Counted from the stretch's first letter, positions 35,317-44,175 are shown. The stretch: 64,000 nucleotides of DNA from Streptomyces asoensis (GCF_013085465.1 NZ_CP049838.1:3720001-3784000); one strand, 5' to 3'. Translations and numbers: made by a program. Notes: generated by a model from the letters alone, not told the origin.

Positions 35317-36735
35317 TCAGTGACGGGGTTCGTTCTCCTTGCGGCCCACGAGCAGGAGGGCCGCTCCGCCGATGACCACCAGGCCGATGGCGGTGCCGGC
35401 GATGAGGGGGGTGGCGCTGGTGCCGCCCGTCGCGGCGAGGTTGGTGTCGTCGGTGGTGGAGGTGCCGCCCACGGTGGCCGGGCTCGGTTCGCTGAGGGTC
35501 TGGGTGGTCAGGCCGGCGATCTCGTCGGCCTGGGTCTCACAGTCCAGGACGCCGGTGAAGCGGCTTTCGACGCCTTGCGGGCCGTTGATCGTGAAGGCGT
35601 AGGCCTGGTCCTCCTGGAGCGGGATCGTCACCGTCTGGGACGCACCGGCCGGGATGGTGTACTCGGTCCCCATCAGCTCGAAGGTGAAGACCTGGTCGCC
35701 CTGGTTGACGGCCGTGATGTCCACCCCGGTCTTCGCGCAGTTCTTCGCCGCGGACAGTGCCGGTATGGCGCCCTGCTTCGCCCAGGTCGCGCTCGCCGTC
35801 GCCGACACCGTCGACTCGCTGGAGCCGGCCAGGATCTGGGTCTGGCTGCGGCTCTCGGAGGTGAAGGCGCGGCCGACGGGGACGGTGGTCGAGGCCTGGA
35901 CGGTCAGCTCGGCCGAGCCGTCGGCCGAGTCGGCGGGCACGTCGAAGAACAGTTGGCTGCCGTCCGTCACGGACGTGACCACCTTGCCGTCCTTGCCGAC
36001 GATCCGTACGCCGCTGGTGGCGGCGTCCAGCGGAGGCGTCACCGTCACGCCGCTGGCGTTGGTGTGCACGGTCACCGGGCCGAGGAGTTCGCCGGGGTGA
36101 CCGGAGACGGCGGGCGCCTCGAGGGTGAGCGACGCCTCGGGCTCCGCCACGGTGCGGGCGGCCTTCTGGAGGTAGTCAGCGAGCCGCTCGGCCTGCGGGT
36201 CGACGGCGTCGACGTCCGCGCCGTCCGAGTAGCGCCAGATGGCCACCTGGGTGCCGGTGGCCGCGTCCTGTTCGGTGAGACCGCCGTCGATGCCCGCCTT
36301 GTCCGCGAGCGAGGCCAGGTCGTTCACCTGGGGGTAGGAGTGCTGAAGGATCCAACGGATGCGGCCCGCGTCCTTGTTGGCGCCCAGCGAGGTGCCGCTC
36401 CAGGGTGTCTCCTGGTACTTGGCGTCCTTCTGCGTGGGGTTGTAGAGGTCGACGCAGTAGGTCTGCAAGGTGCCGCCGCCCTCGACGGACATCTCGAACA
36501 GGCCGGCCGAGACCTCCTGGTCGCCGCCGTCGGCGTGGATCACCGCGGCGCCGTAGGTCTTGAGGCCACCTATCGTCGCGGTGGCACCGCCCTGACTCTG
36601 CGTCACCTCGGCGGCGGCGGCCGTACCCGCGCCGGCGATCACACCGACGGTGAAGAGGCCGGACACCAACGCCGCCGCGGCGAGGCGGACCGCCCCTCGC
36701 CCGCGCGCGAACGGCGCCGAGAATGAACAAATCAC
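35317..36735 (-). CDS. Thioester-domain surface protein with LAXTG-type sortase signal
   Basis: A 472-residue cell-wall protein. Residues 1-38 form a signal peptide ending GTAAAAEV. A thioester domain follows: Cys in TYCVDLYNPTQ and Gln in GTQVAIWRY are the residues that make the internal Cys-Gln bond used to attach covalently to host or surface amines. Ig-like segments follow, then the sorting signal LAATGG, a hydrophobic helix and the tail GRKENEPRH, recognised by class E sortases in Streptomyces. GTG 36735 was chosen for GAAGGGG six to seven bases upstream and signal-peptide placement. Confidence 0.85.
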   Translation of the reverse strand: MICSFSAPFARGRGAVRLAAAALVSGLFTVGVIAGAGTAAAAEVTQSQGGATATIGGLKTYGAAVIHADGGDQEVSAGLFEMSVEGGGTLQTYCVDLYNPTQKDAKYQETPWSGTSLGANKDAGRIRWILQHSYPQVNDLASLADKAGIDGGLTEQDAATGTQVAIWRYSDGADVDAVDPQAERLADYLQKAARTVAEPEASLTLEAPAVSGHPGELLGPVTVHTNASGVTVTPPLDAATSGVRIVGKDGKVVTSVTDGSQLFFDVPADSADGSAELTVQASTTVPVGRAFTSESRSQTQILAGSSESTVSATASATWAKQGAIPALSAAKNCAKTGVDITAVNQGDQVFTFELMGTEYTIPAGASQTVTIPLQEDQAYAFTINGPQGVESRFTGVLDCETQADEIAGLTTQTLSEPSPATVGGTSTTDDTNLAATGGTSATPLIAGTAIGLVVIGGAALLLVGRKENEPRH

Positions 36736-36912
36736 GCAATTCCCCTTCGAGCAGGACCCGTTGATGTGGGGGGTACGGGTCCCACCAGCAGAATCAGAAG
36801 CCCCGTGAGCCACGTCCGGCATCCTAGAGACGTCGCGCACCGCACTTACTGGTCATCTCATCGGATCGCCGATCCGACTCGGAATCGTTATCCCCAAGAT
36901 CGTCCCGAGGTC

Positions 36913-36965
36913 CGGCTTATCGACAAATACACTTGGTCGCTCGAAGTGCATGCGTCGATAAGCCG
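36913..36965 (-). terminator. Nested stem-loop between ssbB and the surface-protein gene
   Basis: CGGCTTATCGAC (36913-36924) pairs perfectly with GTCGATAAGCCG (36954-36965); inside, CACTT pairs with AAGTG. It occupies the roughly 350-bp gap between the ssbB stop and the surface-protein start, both on the minus strand, and is unusually AT-rich. It could terminate ssbB or regulate the next gene. Nothing else is recognisable in this gap. Confidence 0.55.
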
Positions 36966-37081
36966 CAGTTCGGTCGGCGTCGGCGCGGCAAAGACCTTGA
37001 CACTCCGTCACCACTCCGTCGCATGACATCGCGCCTCGCACCGCCCGCACCGCACCACGCCTCCCCGTCCTGCCCCTCAGC

Positions 37082-37570
37082 TCACGTCACCGCCACCGGC
37101 TCGCGACGCCGGCTCTGCGGGGTGTCGGGCTCCGGCTCGGCGGCATCGGCGGCCGGCGTCTCCCAGTTGGGCTCGGGGCGCGCCGGTGCGCCGACGGCCA
37201 TCGGCTCGGGTCGGCCCGAGCGCCGGAAGGCGGAGGTGCCCCGCGAGATGTCATGGCCGATCGCCACAGCGTCGATGTCCGCCGACGTCCAGCTCTGCTG
37301 TCCCTCGCGCGACTCCGTACGCACCCTCAGCCTGCCCTGCACCATCACCGGGTCGCCGACGTTCAGCGAGGCCGCCGCGTTGGTGGCCAGTTGCCGGTTG
37401 GCCCACACCGTGAAGAAGTTGGTGTGCCCGTCGGTCCAGGTGCCCTTCTCGCGGTCCCAGTAGCGCGAGGTCACCGCCAGCCGGAACCTCGCCGACGCGC
37501 CCGCCGCCAGGTCCCGGTAGACCGGCTGCGTCGCCACGTTGCCGACCGCGCAGACCATCGTCTCGTTCAT
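37082..37570 (-). CDS. ssbB: Single-stranded DNA-binding protein, SsbB-type paralogue
   Basis: A 162-residue SSB. Residues 1-105 form the OB fold (VGNVATQPVYRDL, ARFRLAVTSRYWDREKGTW, FFTVWANRQLATNAAASLNVGDPVMVQGRL). The tail ends RREPVAVT and lacks the acidic DDDxPF tip that recruits repair proteins in SsbA, which marks this as the second Streptomyces SSB, implicated in chromosome segregation at sporulation. ATG 37570 is preceded by GAGGAGGGG. It lies next to the dynamin-like genes. Confidence 0.82.
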   Translation of the reverse strand: MNETMVCAVGNVATQPVYRDLAAGASARFRLAVTSRYWDREKGTWTDGHTNFFTVWANRQLATNAAASLNVGDPVMVQGRLRVRTESREGQQSWTSADIDAVAIGHDISRGTSAFRRSGRPEPMAVGAPARPEPNWETPAADAAEPEPDTPQSRRREPVAVT

Positions 37571-37880
37571 CGTGAACCCCTCCTCGCCGGACGGTCGACC
37601 CGCCCGGATACACGTACGGGCCCGTCCCGCACGGCTGCGTCCGCCGTGACGACCGCGGCCTTCACCGCGTACCGTCACCGCCCTCACGGCGACCGCATCC
37701 GTCGCGATCACCGCGAAGCCAGACTGCCTCCGTCGGACCGAGCCCGCCGAGCGCTGTGGACCACCCACCGCCTGTGGAAAACTCCACCACCCGGACGAGT
37801 GATCCACGCCCCTCTCCCTGTGGATCACCCCATGTGGATCACTCCTCGTAATTCACTCCTCGTAGATCACCCACAGCGCC
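37571..37880. other. Intergenic region upstream of ssbB with DnaA-box-like repeats
   Basis: This 310-bp gap holds four TGTGGA-core nonamers and four tandem 13-14-bp units near its dynB end (listed separately). The 180 bp nearest ssbB show only its ribosome site. Confidence 0.5.
37755..37872. promoter_or_regulatory. Cluster of DnaA-box-like nonamers and tandem TGTGGATCAC repeats
   Basis: Four nonamers with the TGTGGA core (reverse complement TCCACA) lie at 37755, 37773, 37819 and 37833: TGTGGACCA, TGTGGAAAA and TGTGGATCA twice. The Streptomyces DnaA consensus is TTGTCCACA, so these are one- to three-mismatch matches. The last two belong to four tandem 13-14-bp units (37819-37872, core ATCAC/TTCAC). 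Position upstream of ssbB suggests replication-linked control. Confidence 0.5.
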
Positions 37881-40061
37881 TCACCGCGCGGCGGCCCCCA
37901 CCCCCGTGACCCGCCCGTACTGCTCCCGGACCTCCCGGTACCGCAGCAGTTCCGCGGCGACGGGATCCAGTACGCGGGCCCGGCCGCACCCGGCCGCCGC
38001 CTCCCGCAACCGGCGCTCCGCGTCCTGCCCGTACCGCCGGGCCGGTCCCCGTGCCGCCAGTCGGCAGCTCCACTCGACGAGCGGGCCGCCGATGATGCCC
38101 GTCACCATCAGCAGCACCGGAACCCCGAGGTTCGGCGCCATCACCCCGACGATCTGTCCGAGCAGCCACAGCCCGCCGACCACCTGGAGCAGGGTCATGG
38201 ACGCCTGTGCCAACACGGCCACCGGCCACCAGCCCGGCCGCGGCGGCCGGCCCGGCGGCAGGCCGGCCCGCGCCGCCAACTGGTCCAGCGCCTCGGGCAG
38301 CCCCTGGGCACCGCGTACGGCCGCCTCCCGCACGGCCTGCGCCCACGGAGTGGGCAGCCCCGCCGAGGCCCGCTCGGACACCGTGCGCACCGCCTGTTCG
38401 ACGCGTTGCCGTGCCGTGGCCTCCTCGTCGGCCTGGGCGCGGACCGGCAGCCGTCCGGTGGGAGGGTCGCGCCGGTCCTGTTGCCACCGCCACAGCCGCA
38501 GCCACGGCGTCCCGCACGCCCTGCCCGCGTTGCGCAGCCAGGCGCGTTCGGCGGCCTCGCCCGCGGCGGTGGCGCCCACGGCGTCCGCCAGACGGTCCGC
38601 GAACTCGTCCCGCGCCTCCTCGCTGAGCCCGGTGCGCCGCCCGGTGGCATAGACGGACCGCAGCCGCCACGCGGCGGCGTCCACGTCGGCGGCGATCCGC
38701 CGCGCCGCGGCGCCGCGCTCCGTGACGAACTGGCCGAGCACTTCGCGCAGTTCCCCGATGCCGTCGCCGGTGAGCGCGGACAGGGCGAGCACGGTCGCGC
38801 CCGGTTCGCCGTACTCGCCGAGGGCGACGCCGTCCTCGTCGAGCAGGCGTCGCAGGTCGTCCAGGACCAGCTCGGCGGCCTCGCCCGGCAGCCGGTCGAC
38901 CTGGTTGAGGACGACGAACATGACCTCCGCGTGGCCCGCCATGGGCCGCAGATAGCGCTCGTGGAGGATGGCGTCGGCGTACTTCTCGGGGTCGACGACC
39001 CAGATGACGGCGTCGACGAGCGCCAGAACGCGGTCGACCTGCTGCCGGTGCTGCACAGCCGCCGAGTCGTGGTCGGGCAGGTCGATCAGGACGAGCCCGC
39101 GCAACTGCGCCTCCGCGTCCTGACTCTGCACCGGCCGCCGGCGCAGTCGGCCCGGGATGCCCAGCCGGTCGATGAGGGTCGACGCGCCGTCGCTCCAACT
39201 GCACGAGATGGGTGCGGAGGTGGTCGGACGGCGTACGCCCGTCTCCGAGATGTTCACTCCGGCGAGGGCGTTGAACAGCTGCGACTTGCCGCTGCCGGTG
39301 GCGCCCGCGATGGCGACGACGGTGTGCTGACCGGAGAGCCTGCGCCGGGCCGCCGCCTCGTCGAGCACCCGGCCGGCCTCGGCGAGCGTCCGGCTGTCGA
39401 GCCGGGTGCGGGAGAGCCCCACGAGTTCCCGCAGCGCGTCGAGCCGGGACCGCAGGGGCGCGTCGTACGTGAGCGGGGTCGAGGGCAGGGCGTTCCCGTC
39501 GCCTCCACCGACCCGGGTCTCCATGACGGCGGCCTGCTCGGCGGCGGAGGCCTCGCTCACACGGCGGGCGATGAGCCCGTCGTCCCAGGCCCCGGCGGAG
39601 TCCGCACCCGGGTCCGCACCCAAGTCCGCACCCAAGTCCATACCGGGTTCCGTACCGGTTTCCGAACGGAGTTCCGAATGGGGTTCCCTGCGGGAGGGCG
39701 CGTGTGGGCCTGTGCCGGGGGCCGTACGAGGGGCGGTGACCCCGTCGGCGTCGGGTACGCGCGCGTGGACGGCCTCCTCCTGCGCGTGGGGTTCCTTCGC
39801 GGGCGCCTTCGCGGGCTTCTTCGCCGTACGGCCGTCCTCCGCGTCCGCGCGGCCCTGCCCTTGCGCCTGCGCCTGTTCCCCGGCTTCCGGGTTCTCCCCC
39901 GACCCCGGGCCGCTGTTCTCCGTCCGCTCCGAATCCCTGCTGTCCCTACCGTCCCTGCTGTCCCTGCTGTCCCTGCTGTCGTTGTCGATCTGGTCGTTGG
40001 CGATCTGATCGTTGTCGGTCTGGTCGTTGTCCGTGTGGTCCTGGTCAGTGACGGCGGTCAC
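37881..40061 (-). CDS. dynB: Dynamin-like membrane GTPase, probable DynB
   Basis: A 726-residue YfjP-type GTPase. After a roughly 230-residue disordered acidic N-terminus (repeats DNDQ, RDSRDS), the GTPase domain has G1 AGATGSGKSQLFNAL, G2 region PTTSAPISC, G3 LIDLPDHDS and G4 LNQVDRL. Two adjacent transmembrane helices lie near the C-terminus (MTLLQVVGGLWLLGQIVGVM and VPVLLMVTGIIGGPLVEW). This fits DynB, which with DynA stabilises FtsZ rings at sporulation septa in Streptomyces. GTG 40061 starts three bases after the dynA stop. Confidence 0.75.
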   Translation of the reverse strand: MTAVTDQDHTDNDQTDNDQIANDQIDNDSRDSRDSRDGRDSRDSERTENSGPGSGENPEAGEQAQAQGQGRADAEDGRTAKKPAKAPAKEPHAQEEAVHARVPDADGVTAPRTAPGTGPHAPSRREPHSELRSETGTEPGMDLGADLGADPGADSAGAWDDGLIARRVSEASAAEQAAVMETRVGGGDGNALPSTPLTYDAPLRSRLDALRELVGLSRTRLDSRTLAEAGRVLDEAAARRRLSGQHTVVAIAGATGSGKSQLFNALAGVNISETGVRRPTTSAPISCSWSDGASTLIDRLGIPGRLRRRPVQSQDAEAQLRGLVLIDLPDHDSAAVQHRQQVDRVLALVDAVIWVVDPEKYADAILHERYLRPMAGHAEVMFVVLNQVDRLPGEAAELVLDDLRRLLDEDGVALGEYGEPGATVLALSALTGDGIGELREVLGQFVTERGAAARRIAADVDAAAWRLRSVYATGRRTGLSEEARDEFADRLADAVGATAAGEAAERAWLRNAGRACGTPWLRLWRWQQDRRDPPTGRLPVRAQADEEATARQRVEQAVRTVSERASAGLPTPWAQAVREAAVRGAQGLPEALDQLAARAGLPPGRPPRPGWWPVAVLAQASMTLLQVVGGLWLLGQIVGVMAPNLGVPVLLMVTGIIGGPLVEWSCRLAARGPARRYGQDAERRLREAAAGCGRARVLDPVAAELLRYREVREQYGRVTGVGAAAR

Positions 40062-40064
40062 CGG

Positions 40065-41672
40065 TCACCTCTCCTTCTGAAGTACGGACAGCGCGGCGAT
40101 GAGTTCGGCCTGGGGTTCGGGGTGGACTTCGAGCCCCTCGAGGGGCTCGAGGCGCCGCTCACGTTCGGTGTGCAGCACGCGGTCGAGGTGTTCGGTGAGC
40201 AGCCGGCCGGCACGGTCGCGCAGCCGCAGCGCCCCGTGGGCGCCGATCCGCTCGGCGAGCCCCTCACCGGCCGAGCGTGCCCTGCGGCCGCCCAGCAGGG
40301 CGGTGGCGACGAGGGCGGCGACCGACTCCGGATCGGGCGCGACACCGCGTTCGAGGCCGCGGACCTCGTCCTCGGCGTACTCCTCGAGCTCGCGCCGCCA
40401 CCGTCGTACGGCCAGGCCGATCCGGTGCTCGGTGCTCTCCGGCGAGGCCTCCCGGTCCGTCAGCTCAGGTGCGTCCGAAGCCGGTTCGCGCCGCCAGGCG
40501 TCGTCGACGCGCTCGTCGGCGGCGGTGACGGCGCACAGCAGGAGGGTGCCGAGGCTCTCCACCAGGGCGTCGAGGAGTTCACCGGCGGTGCAGTCCAGTG
40601 GGAAGGCCCGCCAGCGTTTGAGCGCGTCACCGGCGAGCACGGCGCCGCTCTGTAGACGGCCCCGCACGCGCGTGTACTCGGTGTCGTACGCCGTGTCGAC
40701 GGCCGAGGTGAGGCGCAGCGCGGCGGCGTGCTGCGAGGCGGCGGCGCCCGCCAGTTCGGGCATCCGGGCCTTGAGGGAGTCGAGGACGCCCTGGGCCGTG
40801 CGGGCCAGTGCGTGGCGGCGGGAGCCGGGGTCCTGGACGTGGTGGACGAGCCAGTTCCGCAGCGGCGCCACGGCGGTGGCCGGGAGGAGCCCGCCGCCCC
40901 AGGCGGACTCGGGCAGTTCGGGCACCGTGAAGCGCGGTACGTCGCCCAGCCCGGCCTTGGTGAGCAGCGCGCCGTACTGCCGGGACACCTCGGAGACGAC
41001 CTGGTGGGGTACGCGGTCGAGGACCGTCACGAGCATGGCGTCGTACTCCTTGGCGGTGCGGAGCAGGTGCCAGGGCACGGCGTCGGCGTATCGGGCGGCG
41101 GTCGTGACCATCACCCAGATGTCGGCGGCGCAGATCAGTTCGGCGGCGAGCACGCGGTTTTCGGCCACGAGGGAGTCGATGTCGGGTGCGTCCAGGAGGG
41201 CGAGGCCCGGCGGAAGGGTGTCTGCGGTCTCGATCCGCAGCACGTGTCTGCCGTCCTCGCCGGGCAGCAGCAGGTCGTCCGCGGACTCCTGATGGGGCGC
41301 CCACACGCGCGTGAGTCGCGGCAGCACCCGCATGCCGCTGAACCAGTGATGGTCCTCCGGATGGCACACGAGCACCGGAGTCCGTGTCGTCGGTCGCAAC
41401 ACGCCCGCTTCGCTGACGCGCTGGCCCACCAGGGAGTTGACGAGAGTCGACTTGCCGGCGCCGGTGGAGCCGCCCACGACGACCAGCATCGGCGCGTCGG
41501 GCTGCTTGAGCCGGGGCACCAGGTAGTCGTCGAGCTGGGCGAGCAGTTCGTCGCGGTTGGCACGCGCGCGTGGGGCCCCCGCCAGGGGAAGCGGGAAGCG
41601 TGCGGCGGCGACACGGTCGCGCAGGGCGGAAAGTGCGTCGAGCAGCTGAGGCCGTACGTCCAAGGTCACCAC
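40065..41672 (-). CDS. dynA: Dynamin-like GTPase, probable DynA
   Basis: A 535-residue dynamin-type GTPase without transmembrane segments. G1 is [17 protein letters not shown] (about residues 57-73), G2 PTTRTP, G3 [10 protein letters not shown]4 is degenerate (VTVLDRVP). A long helical stalk-like region follows. It is the first gene of a two-gene operon with dynB and encodes the probable soluble partner. The start is GTG 41672 or 41669. No Shine-Dalgarno site is evident, and TAAAAT lies 19 bases upstream, so a very short leader is possible. Upstream frames lack conserved character. Confidence 0.72.
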   Translation of the reverse strand: MVTLDVRPQLLDALSALRDRVAAARFPLPLAGAPRARANRDELLAQLDDYLVPRLKQPDAPMLVVVGGSTGAGKSTLVNSLVGQRVSEAGVLRPTTRTPVLVCHPEDHHWFSGMRVLPRLTRVWAPHQESADDLLLPGEDGRHVLRIETADTLPPGLALLDAPDIDSLVAENRVLAAELICAADIWVMVTTAARYADAVPWHLLRTAKEYDAMLVTVLDRVPHQVVSEVSRQYGALLTKAGLGDVPRFTVPELPESAWGGGLLPATAVAPLRNWLVHHVQDPGSRRHALARTAQGVLDSLKARMPELAGAAASQHAAALRLTSAVDTAYDTEYTRVRGRLQSGAVLAGDALKRWRAFPLDCTAGELLDALVESLGTLLLCAVTAADERVDDAWRREPASDAPELTDREASPESTEHRIGLAVRRWRRELEEYAEDEVRGLERGVAPDPESVAALVATALLGGRRARSAGEGLAERIGAHGALRLRDRAGRLLTEHLDRVLHTERERRLEPLEGLEVHPEPQAELIAALSVLQKER

Positions 41673-41993
41673 ATGCGAAGAATGCCCAATTTTAGGGGAT
41701 TTATGAAGCATATAGGCATGTCTGCGCGCCGATAGGACACAAGGGACGGAAGGTACGACTGGGACAGAGGCACAGCGCAGGCATAACGAGTGCACAACAC
41801 CCGTGGCCCGGGACGCGAAAAGCGATGCACGATTCGCACCTGCCTGCGATTATCAGGACCGCTTCACTGAACCTCCACATTGAGCCACGGAGGCGAAGCA
41901 ACCGGGACAAGGAACCGGGAGCCCTATCCTTGTCCCCGGCAACGTCACGGATCAGCCCACACCCGGGCAGCACGTACGAGGCCACCACACCCG
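41673..41993. other. Intergenic region between dynA and tRNA-Arg
   Basis: A 321-bp region, AT-rich next to dynA (about 41690-41720, including TTTTAGGGGATTTATG) where its promoter should lie. A 9-bp inverted repeat GGGACAAGG/CCTTGTCCC (41904-41912 with 41928-41936) sits 57 bp before the tRNA. No gene is evident. Confidence 0.45.
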
Positions 41994-42066
41994 GCCCCCG
42001 TAGCTCAGTGGATAGAGCAGGCGCCTTCTAAGCGCTTGGCCGCAGGTTCGAGTCCTGCCGGGGGCG
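41994..42066 (+). tRNA. tRNA-Arg (anticodon UCU)
   Basis: A complete 73-nt cloverleaf: acceptor GCCCCCG/CGGGGGC, D arm GCTC/GAGC, anticodon stem GGCGC/GCGCT with loop CTTCTAA (anticodon TCT at 42027-42029, reading AGA), T arm GCAGG/CCTGC with TTCGAGT. CCA is not encoded. It is immediately followed by a T-tract terminator and a tyrosine integrase gene, so its 3' end is the likely prophage attachment site. Confidence 0.95.
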
Positions 42067-42072
42067 CAATCA

Positions 42073-42107
42073 CCCTCTGACCAGCGCAAACGGGTCGAGG
42101 GCTTTTT
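42073..42107 (+). terminator. Terminator after tRNA-Arg
   Basis: CCCTC-T-GACC (42073-42082) pairs with GGTC-GAGGG (42093-42101) around a one-base bulge, followed by CTTTTT. It is one of the few terminators here with a true T tract and separates the tRNA from int. Confidence 0.7.
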
Positions 42108-42166
42108 CATGTCCAGTTCGTACAGTGCATATAGACCAAGCGCCTTCACCTGGTTACCGTTCCGGG

Positions 42167-43123
42167 ATGAGCGATCGCACCGCGTACGACCTCGGCCCTC
42201 TCGCCTCTTCCTGGGCCCGCTCCCTGCGCGCCCGCAACCTCTCGGCCAACACTCAGCGGATCTACGCCCGCGCCGCGGGCGACCTCCGCGAGTTCCTCCT
42301 CAGCTACGAACCGGAGGACGGTGACGCGCGGCCGGCGCCGACCCAGCTCGAGGGCGCGCACGGCATCCACCGCGAGCACCTCGAGGTACACCTCACGCGC
42401 CTCAGGGAGCGGACGTCCCCCGGCAACGCACACCAGCACTTCCGCAGCCTGAAGACGTTCTTCAACTGGCTCGTCGACGAGGAGGAGATGGATCGCTCCC
42501 CCATGCGCACGATGAAGGCCCCGGCCCTGCCCGAGGTCGAGGTGCCGATCATCCCGGACGACGCGCTGAAGAAGCTGCTGGGCGTCTGCAAGGGGACGGC
42601 GTACAAGCAGCGTCGGGATACCGCGCTGCTGATGATGTTCCTCGACACGGGGGGCCGTTTGGCCGAGGTCACGGAGCGCATGCAAGTCGCACTGGACCTG
42701 GACCTGATGGTCCTGCACGTGCAGGGCAAGGGCGGCCGCGAGCGTCCACTGCCGTTCGGTCGGGCTACGGCCGTGGCGATGGACCGGTACCTGAGGGCAG
42801 CTGGCAAGTACCTGGAGCGCGAGCTGCTGCCGGGTGACCCGCTGTGGTTCAGCGTGAAGCGCCGTGAGGCCATGACCGTGTGGGGCGTCGGGACGATGAT
42901 CGAGAACCGATGCAAGGAGGCCGGCATCCCGCACATCCACCCGCATCAGTTCCGGCACACGTTCGCGCACCTATGGAAGGTGAACGGGGGGAACGAGGAT
43001 GCGTTGATGCGGATCATGGGGTGGCGGTCCCGGCAGATGCTGTCGCGGTACGGCGCGTCCGCAGGCGAGGAACGGGCGCGGCAGCAACACCGGGACCTGA
43101 GCCCTGGCGATCGCCTGAAGTGA
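42167..43123 (+). CDS. int: Tyrosine integrase
   Basis: A 318-residue tyrosine recombinase that catalyses site-specific integration and excision at the adjacent tRNA gene. Residues 1-115 hold the SAM-like core-binding domain (LSANTQRIYARAAGDLREFL). The catalytic domain shows the first Arg in DTGGRLAEV, HQFRHTFAH (His-X-X-Arg), GWRS with Trp in the third His/Trp position, and the nucleophile Tyr in LSRYGAS. ATG 42167 is preceded by CCGGG only; the start is set by domain length. Confidence 0.93.
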   Translation: MSDRTAYDLGPLASSWARSLRARNLSANTQRIYARAAGDLREFLLSYEPEDGDARPAPTQLEGAHGIHREHLEVHLTRLRERTSPGNAHQHFRSLKTFFNWLVDEEEMDRSPMRTMKAPALPEVEVPIIPDDALKKLLGVCKGTAYKQRRDTALLMMFLDTGGRLAEVTERMQVALDLDLMVLHVQGKGGRERPLPFGRATAVAMDRYLRAAGKYLERELLPGDPLWFSVKRREAMTVWGVGTMIENRCKEAGIPHIHPHQFRHTFAHLWKVNGGNEDALMRIMGWRSRQMLSRYGASAGEERARQQHRDLSPGDRLK

Positions 43124-43137
43124 CGCGTAGGGCGGAG

Positions 43138-43443
43138 CTAGTGCCCCGCCTCTCCGTCGTCGTCGGGACCCTGCCGTCGCGTCCAGCGCCGGGTGTCGAC
43201 GCTCTCCTGGAACAGCTGGGTGAGGCTGGCGGCGACCTCATCCGGCGGGCGGCTGAAATCGATCGCCAGTCGGAACTCGGTGCGGCTGTCCTTCAACGCG
43301 GCGGGAGACCTGCCCCCGAGATCCGCCGCGTAGACGTGCACCTGCGGTACTTCCAACTCGACCCCCATTCCACGTACGTACGAGGGCAGCGCCGTTCGCA
43401 CGTACGTTCGACCTGCACGAGGTTCGATCACTGTACGCGCCAC
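43138..43443 (-). CDS. Prophage hypothetical protein
   Basis: A 101-residue protein, convergent with int, starting at GTG 43443. The basic N-terminus repeats TYVR/SYVR, encoded by direct CACGTACGT repeats, and the C-terminus DEVAASLTQLFQESVDTRRW is helical. No family is recognised. Its position between integrase and repressor suggests a lysogeny-control or excision accessory gene, but it has no visible HTH. Confidence 0.55.
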   Translation of the reverse strand: MARTVIEPRAGRTYVRTALPSYVRGMGVELEVPQVHVYAADLGGRSPAALKDSRTEFRLAIDFSRPPDEVAASLTQLFQESVDTRRWTRRQGPDDDGEAGH

Positions 43444-43448
43444 AAGTG

Positions 43449-43470
43449 CAATCAGACAGTCACCTGATTG
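43449..43470. promoter_or_regulatory. Inverted repeat upstream of the 43443 gene
   Basis: CAATCAG (43449-43455) and CTGATTG (43464-43470) form a perfect 7-bp inverted repeat with an 8-base centre, directly upstream of the minus-strand start at 43443. It resembles a dimer-binding operator. Confidence 0.45.
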
Positions 43471-43518
43471 GCTGAAGTTAAACCATGTGTTGCATGGAAA
43501 GCAGCAGGCCAGGAGCGA

Positions 43519-43920
43519 TTACTGCGAGTCAGGTTCACCCTCGGGGTTGTCCAGAACCCGCCTTGCGGACTCCAACTCCTGTGGCGTTGCGCCGACTTCA
43601 TGGGCGACGCGCACCACAACGTCGTCGTCGCCCGCCTCGGTGCTGAACGGGTCAGTCACCTCGATCCCGATGTACTGCTGGATGGCCGCCACCCGAACGC
43701 GGCCGAGATCCACACCGATGCCGGCGGCGATGGCGCGCAGGACTTCCGGGGTGACCTTGATCTGGTGGCCCCGGGCGACGTTCTCGGCGGTGGACTTGCT
43801 GATACGGCGGCCGGTGACGGGGTCGACGGCCTGCTCTTCGAAGGCGCGGAACGTCATGCGGCGTCCCCGGCCTACGTGCTCCTGCACCAGGCGCGTGAGC
43901 GCATCCTCATGATCCGGCAT
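43519..43920 (-). CDS. XRE-like prophage repressor candidate
   Basis: A 133-residue protein from ATG 43920. Residues 25-80 form an HTH (FRAFEEQAVDPVTGRRISKSTAENVARG, then ITPEVLR-type helix VTPEVLRAIAAGIG), followed by an acidic C-terminal half. It is divergent from another small HTH gene across about 255 bp holding several TGTCCA-N6-TGGACA operators, the layout of an immunity region. Which of the two proteins is the main repressor cannot be decided from sequence. Confidence 0.7.
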   Translation of the reverse strand: MPDHEDALTRLVQEHVGRGRRMTFRAFEEQAVDPVTGRRISKSTAENVARGHQIKVTPEVLRAIAAGIGVDLGRVRVAAIQQYIGIEVTDPFSTEAGDDDVVVRVAHEVGATPQELESARRVLDNPEGEPDSQ

Positions 43921-43940
43921 TCGCCCTCTCCCTTACCAAC

Positions 43941-44162
43941 TGTCCACGTTGTCACTGTGGTGTCAGCGGAACGTCCCAGCCTGAGGGGCGTTAGGCAACC
44001 CTCAGCGTGTGGACAGTCATTGTCCACGACCGTGGACAGACGGCGCCACCGGTCCCCGCGTCTTTGGCCGACTCCTTGCCGAAAGCGTGGACACCCCTTG
44101 TCCAGAAAGCTGGACAAGCTCTGTACTAGGTGCCATGCTCCTCGTGTCCAGAAACGTGGACG
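43941..44162. promoter_or_regulatory. Immunity-region operator array (TGTCCA-N6-TGGACA)
   Basis: Three copies of an 18-bp operator lie between the divergent regulators: 44021-44038 (TGTCCACGACCGTGGACA, perfect), 44099-44116 (TGTCCAGAAAGCTGGACA) and 44145-44162 (last base changed). Additional half-sites TGTCCA (43941) and TGGACA (44010, 44088) pair with them at 5-bp spacing. The most distal operator ends 13 bp before the start codon at 44176, so repression of the plus-strand gene is likely. Confidence 0.8.
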
Positions 44163-44175
44163 CGAACGGAGAACC

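Noticed and set aside
41994..42066. attL/attR direct repeat inside the window
   Set aside because: I found no second copy of the tRNA 3' end downstream up to base 64000; attR must lie outside.
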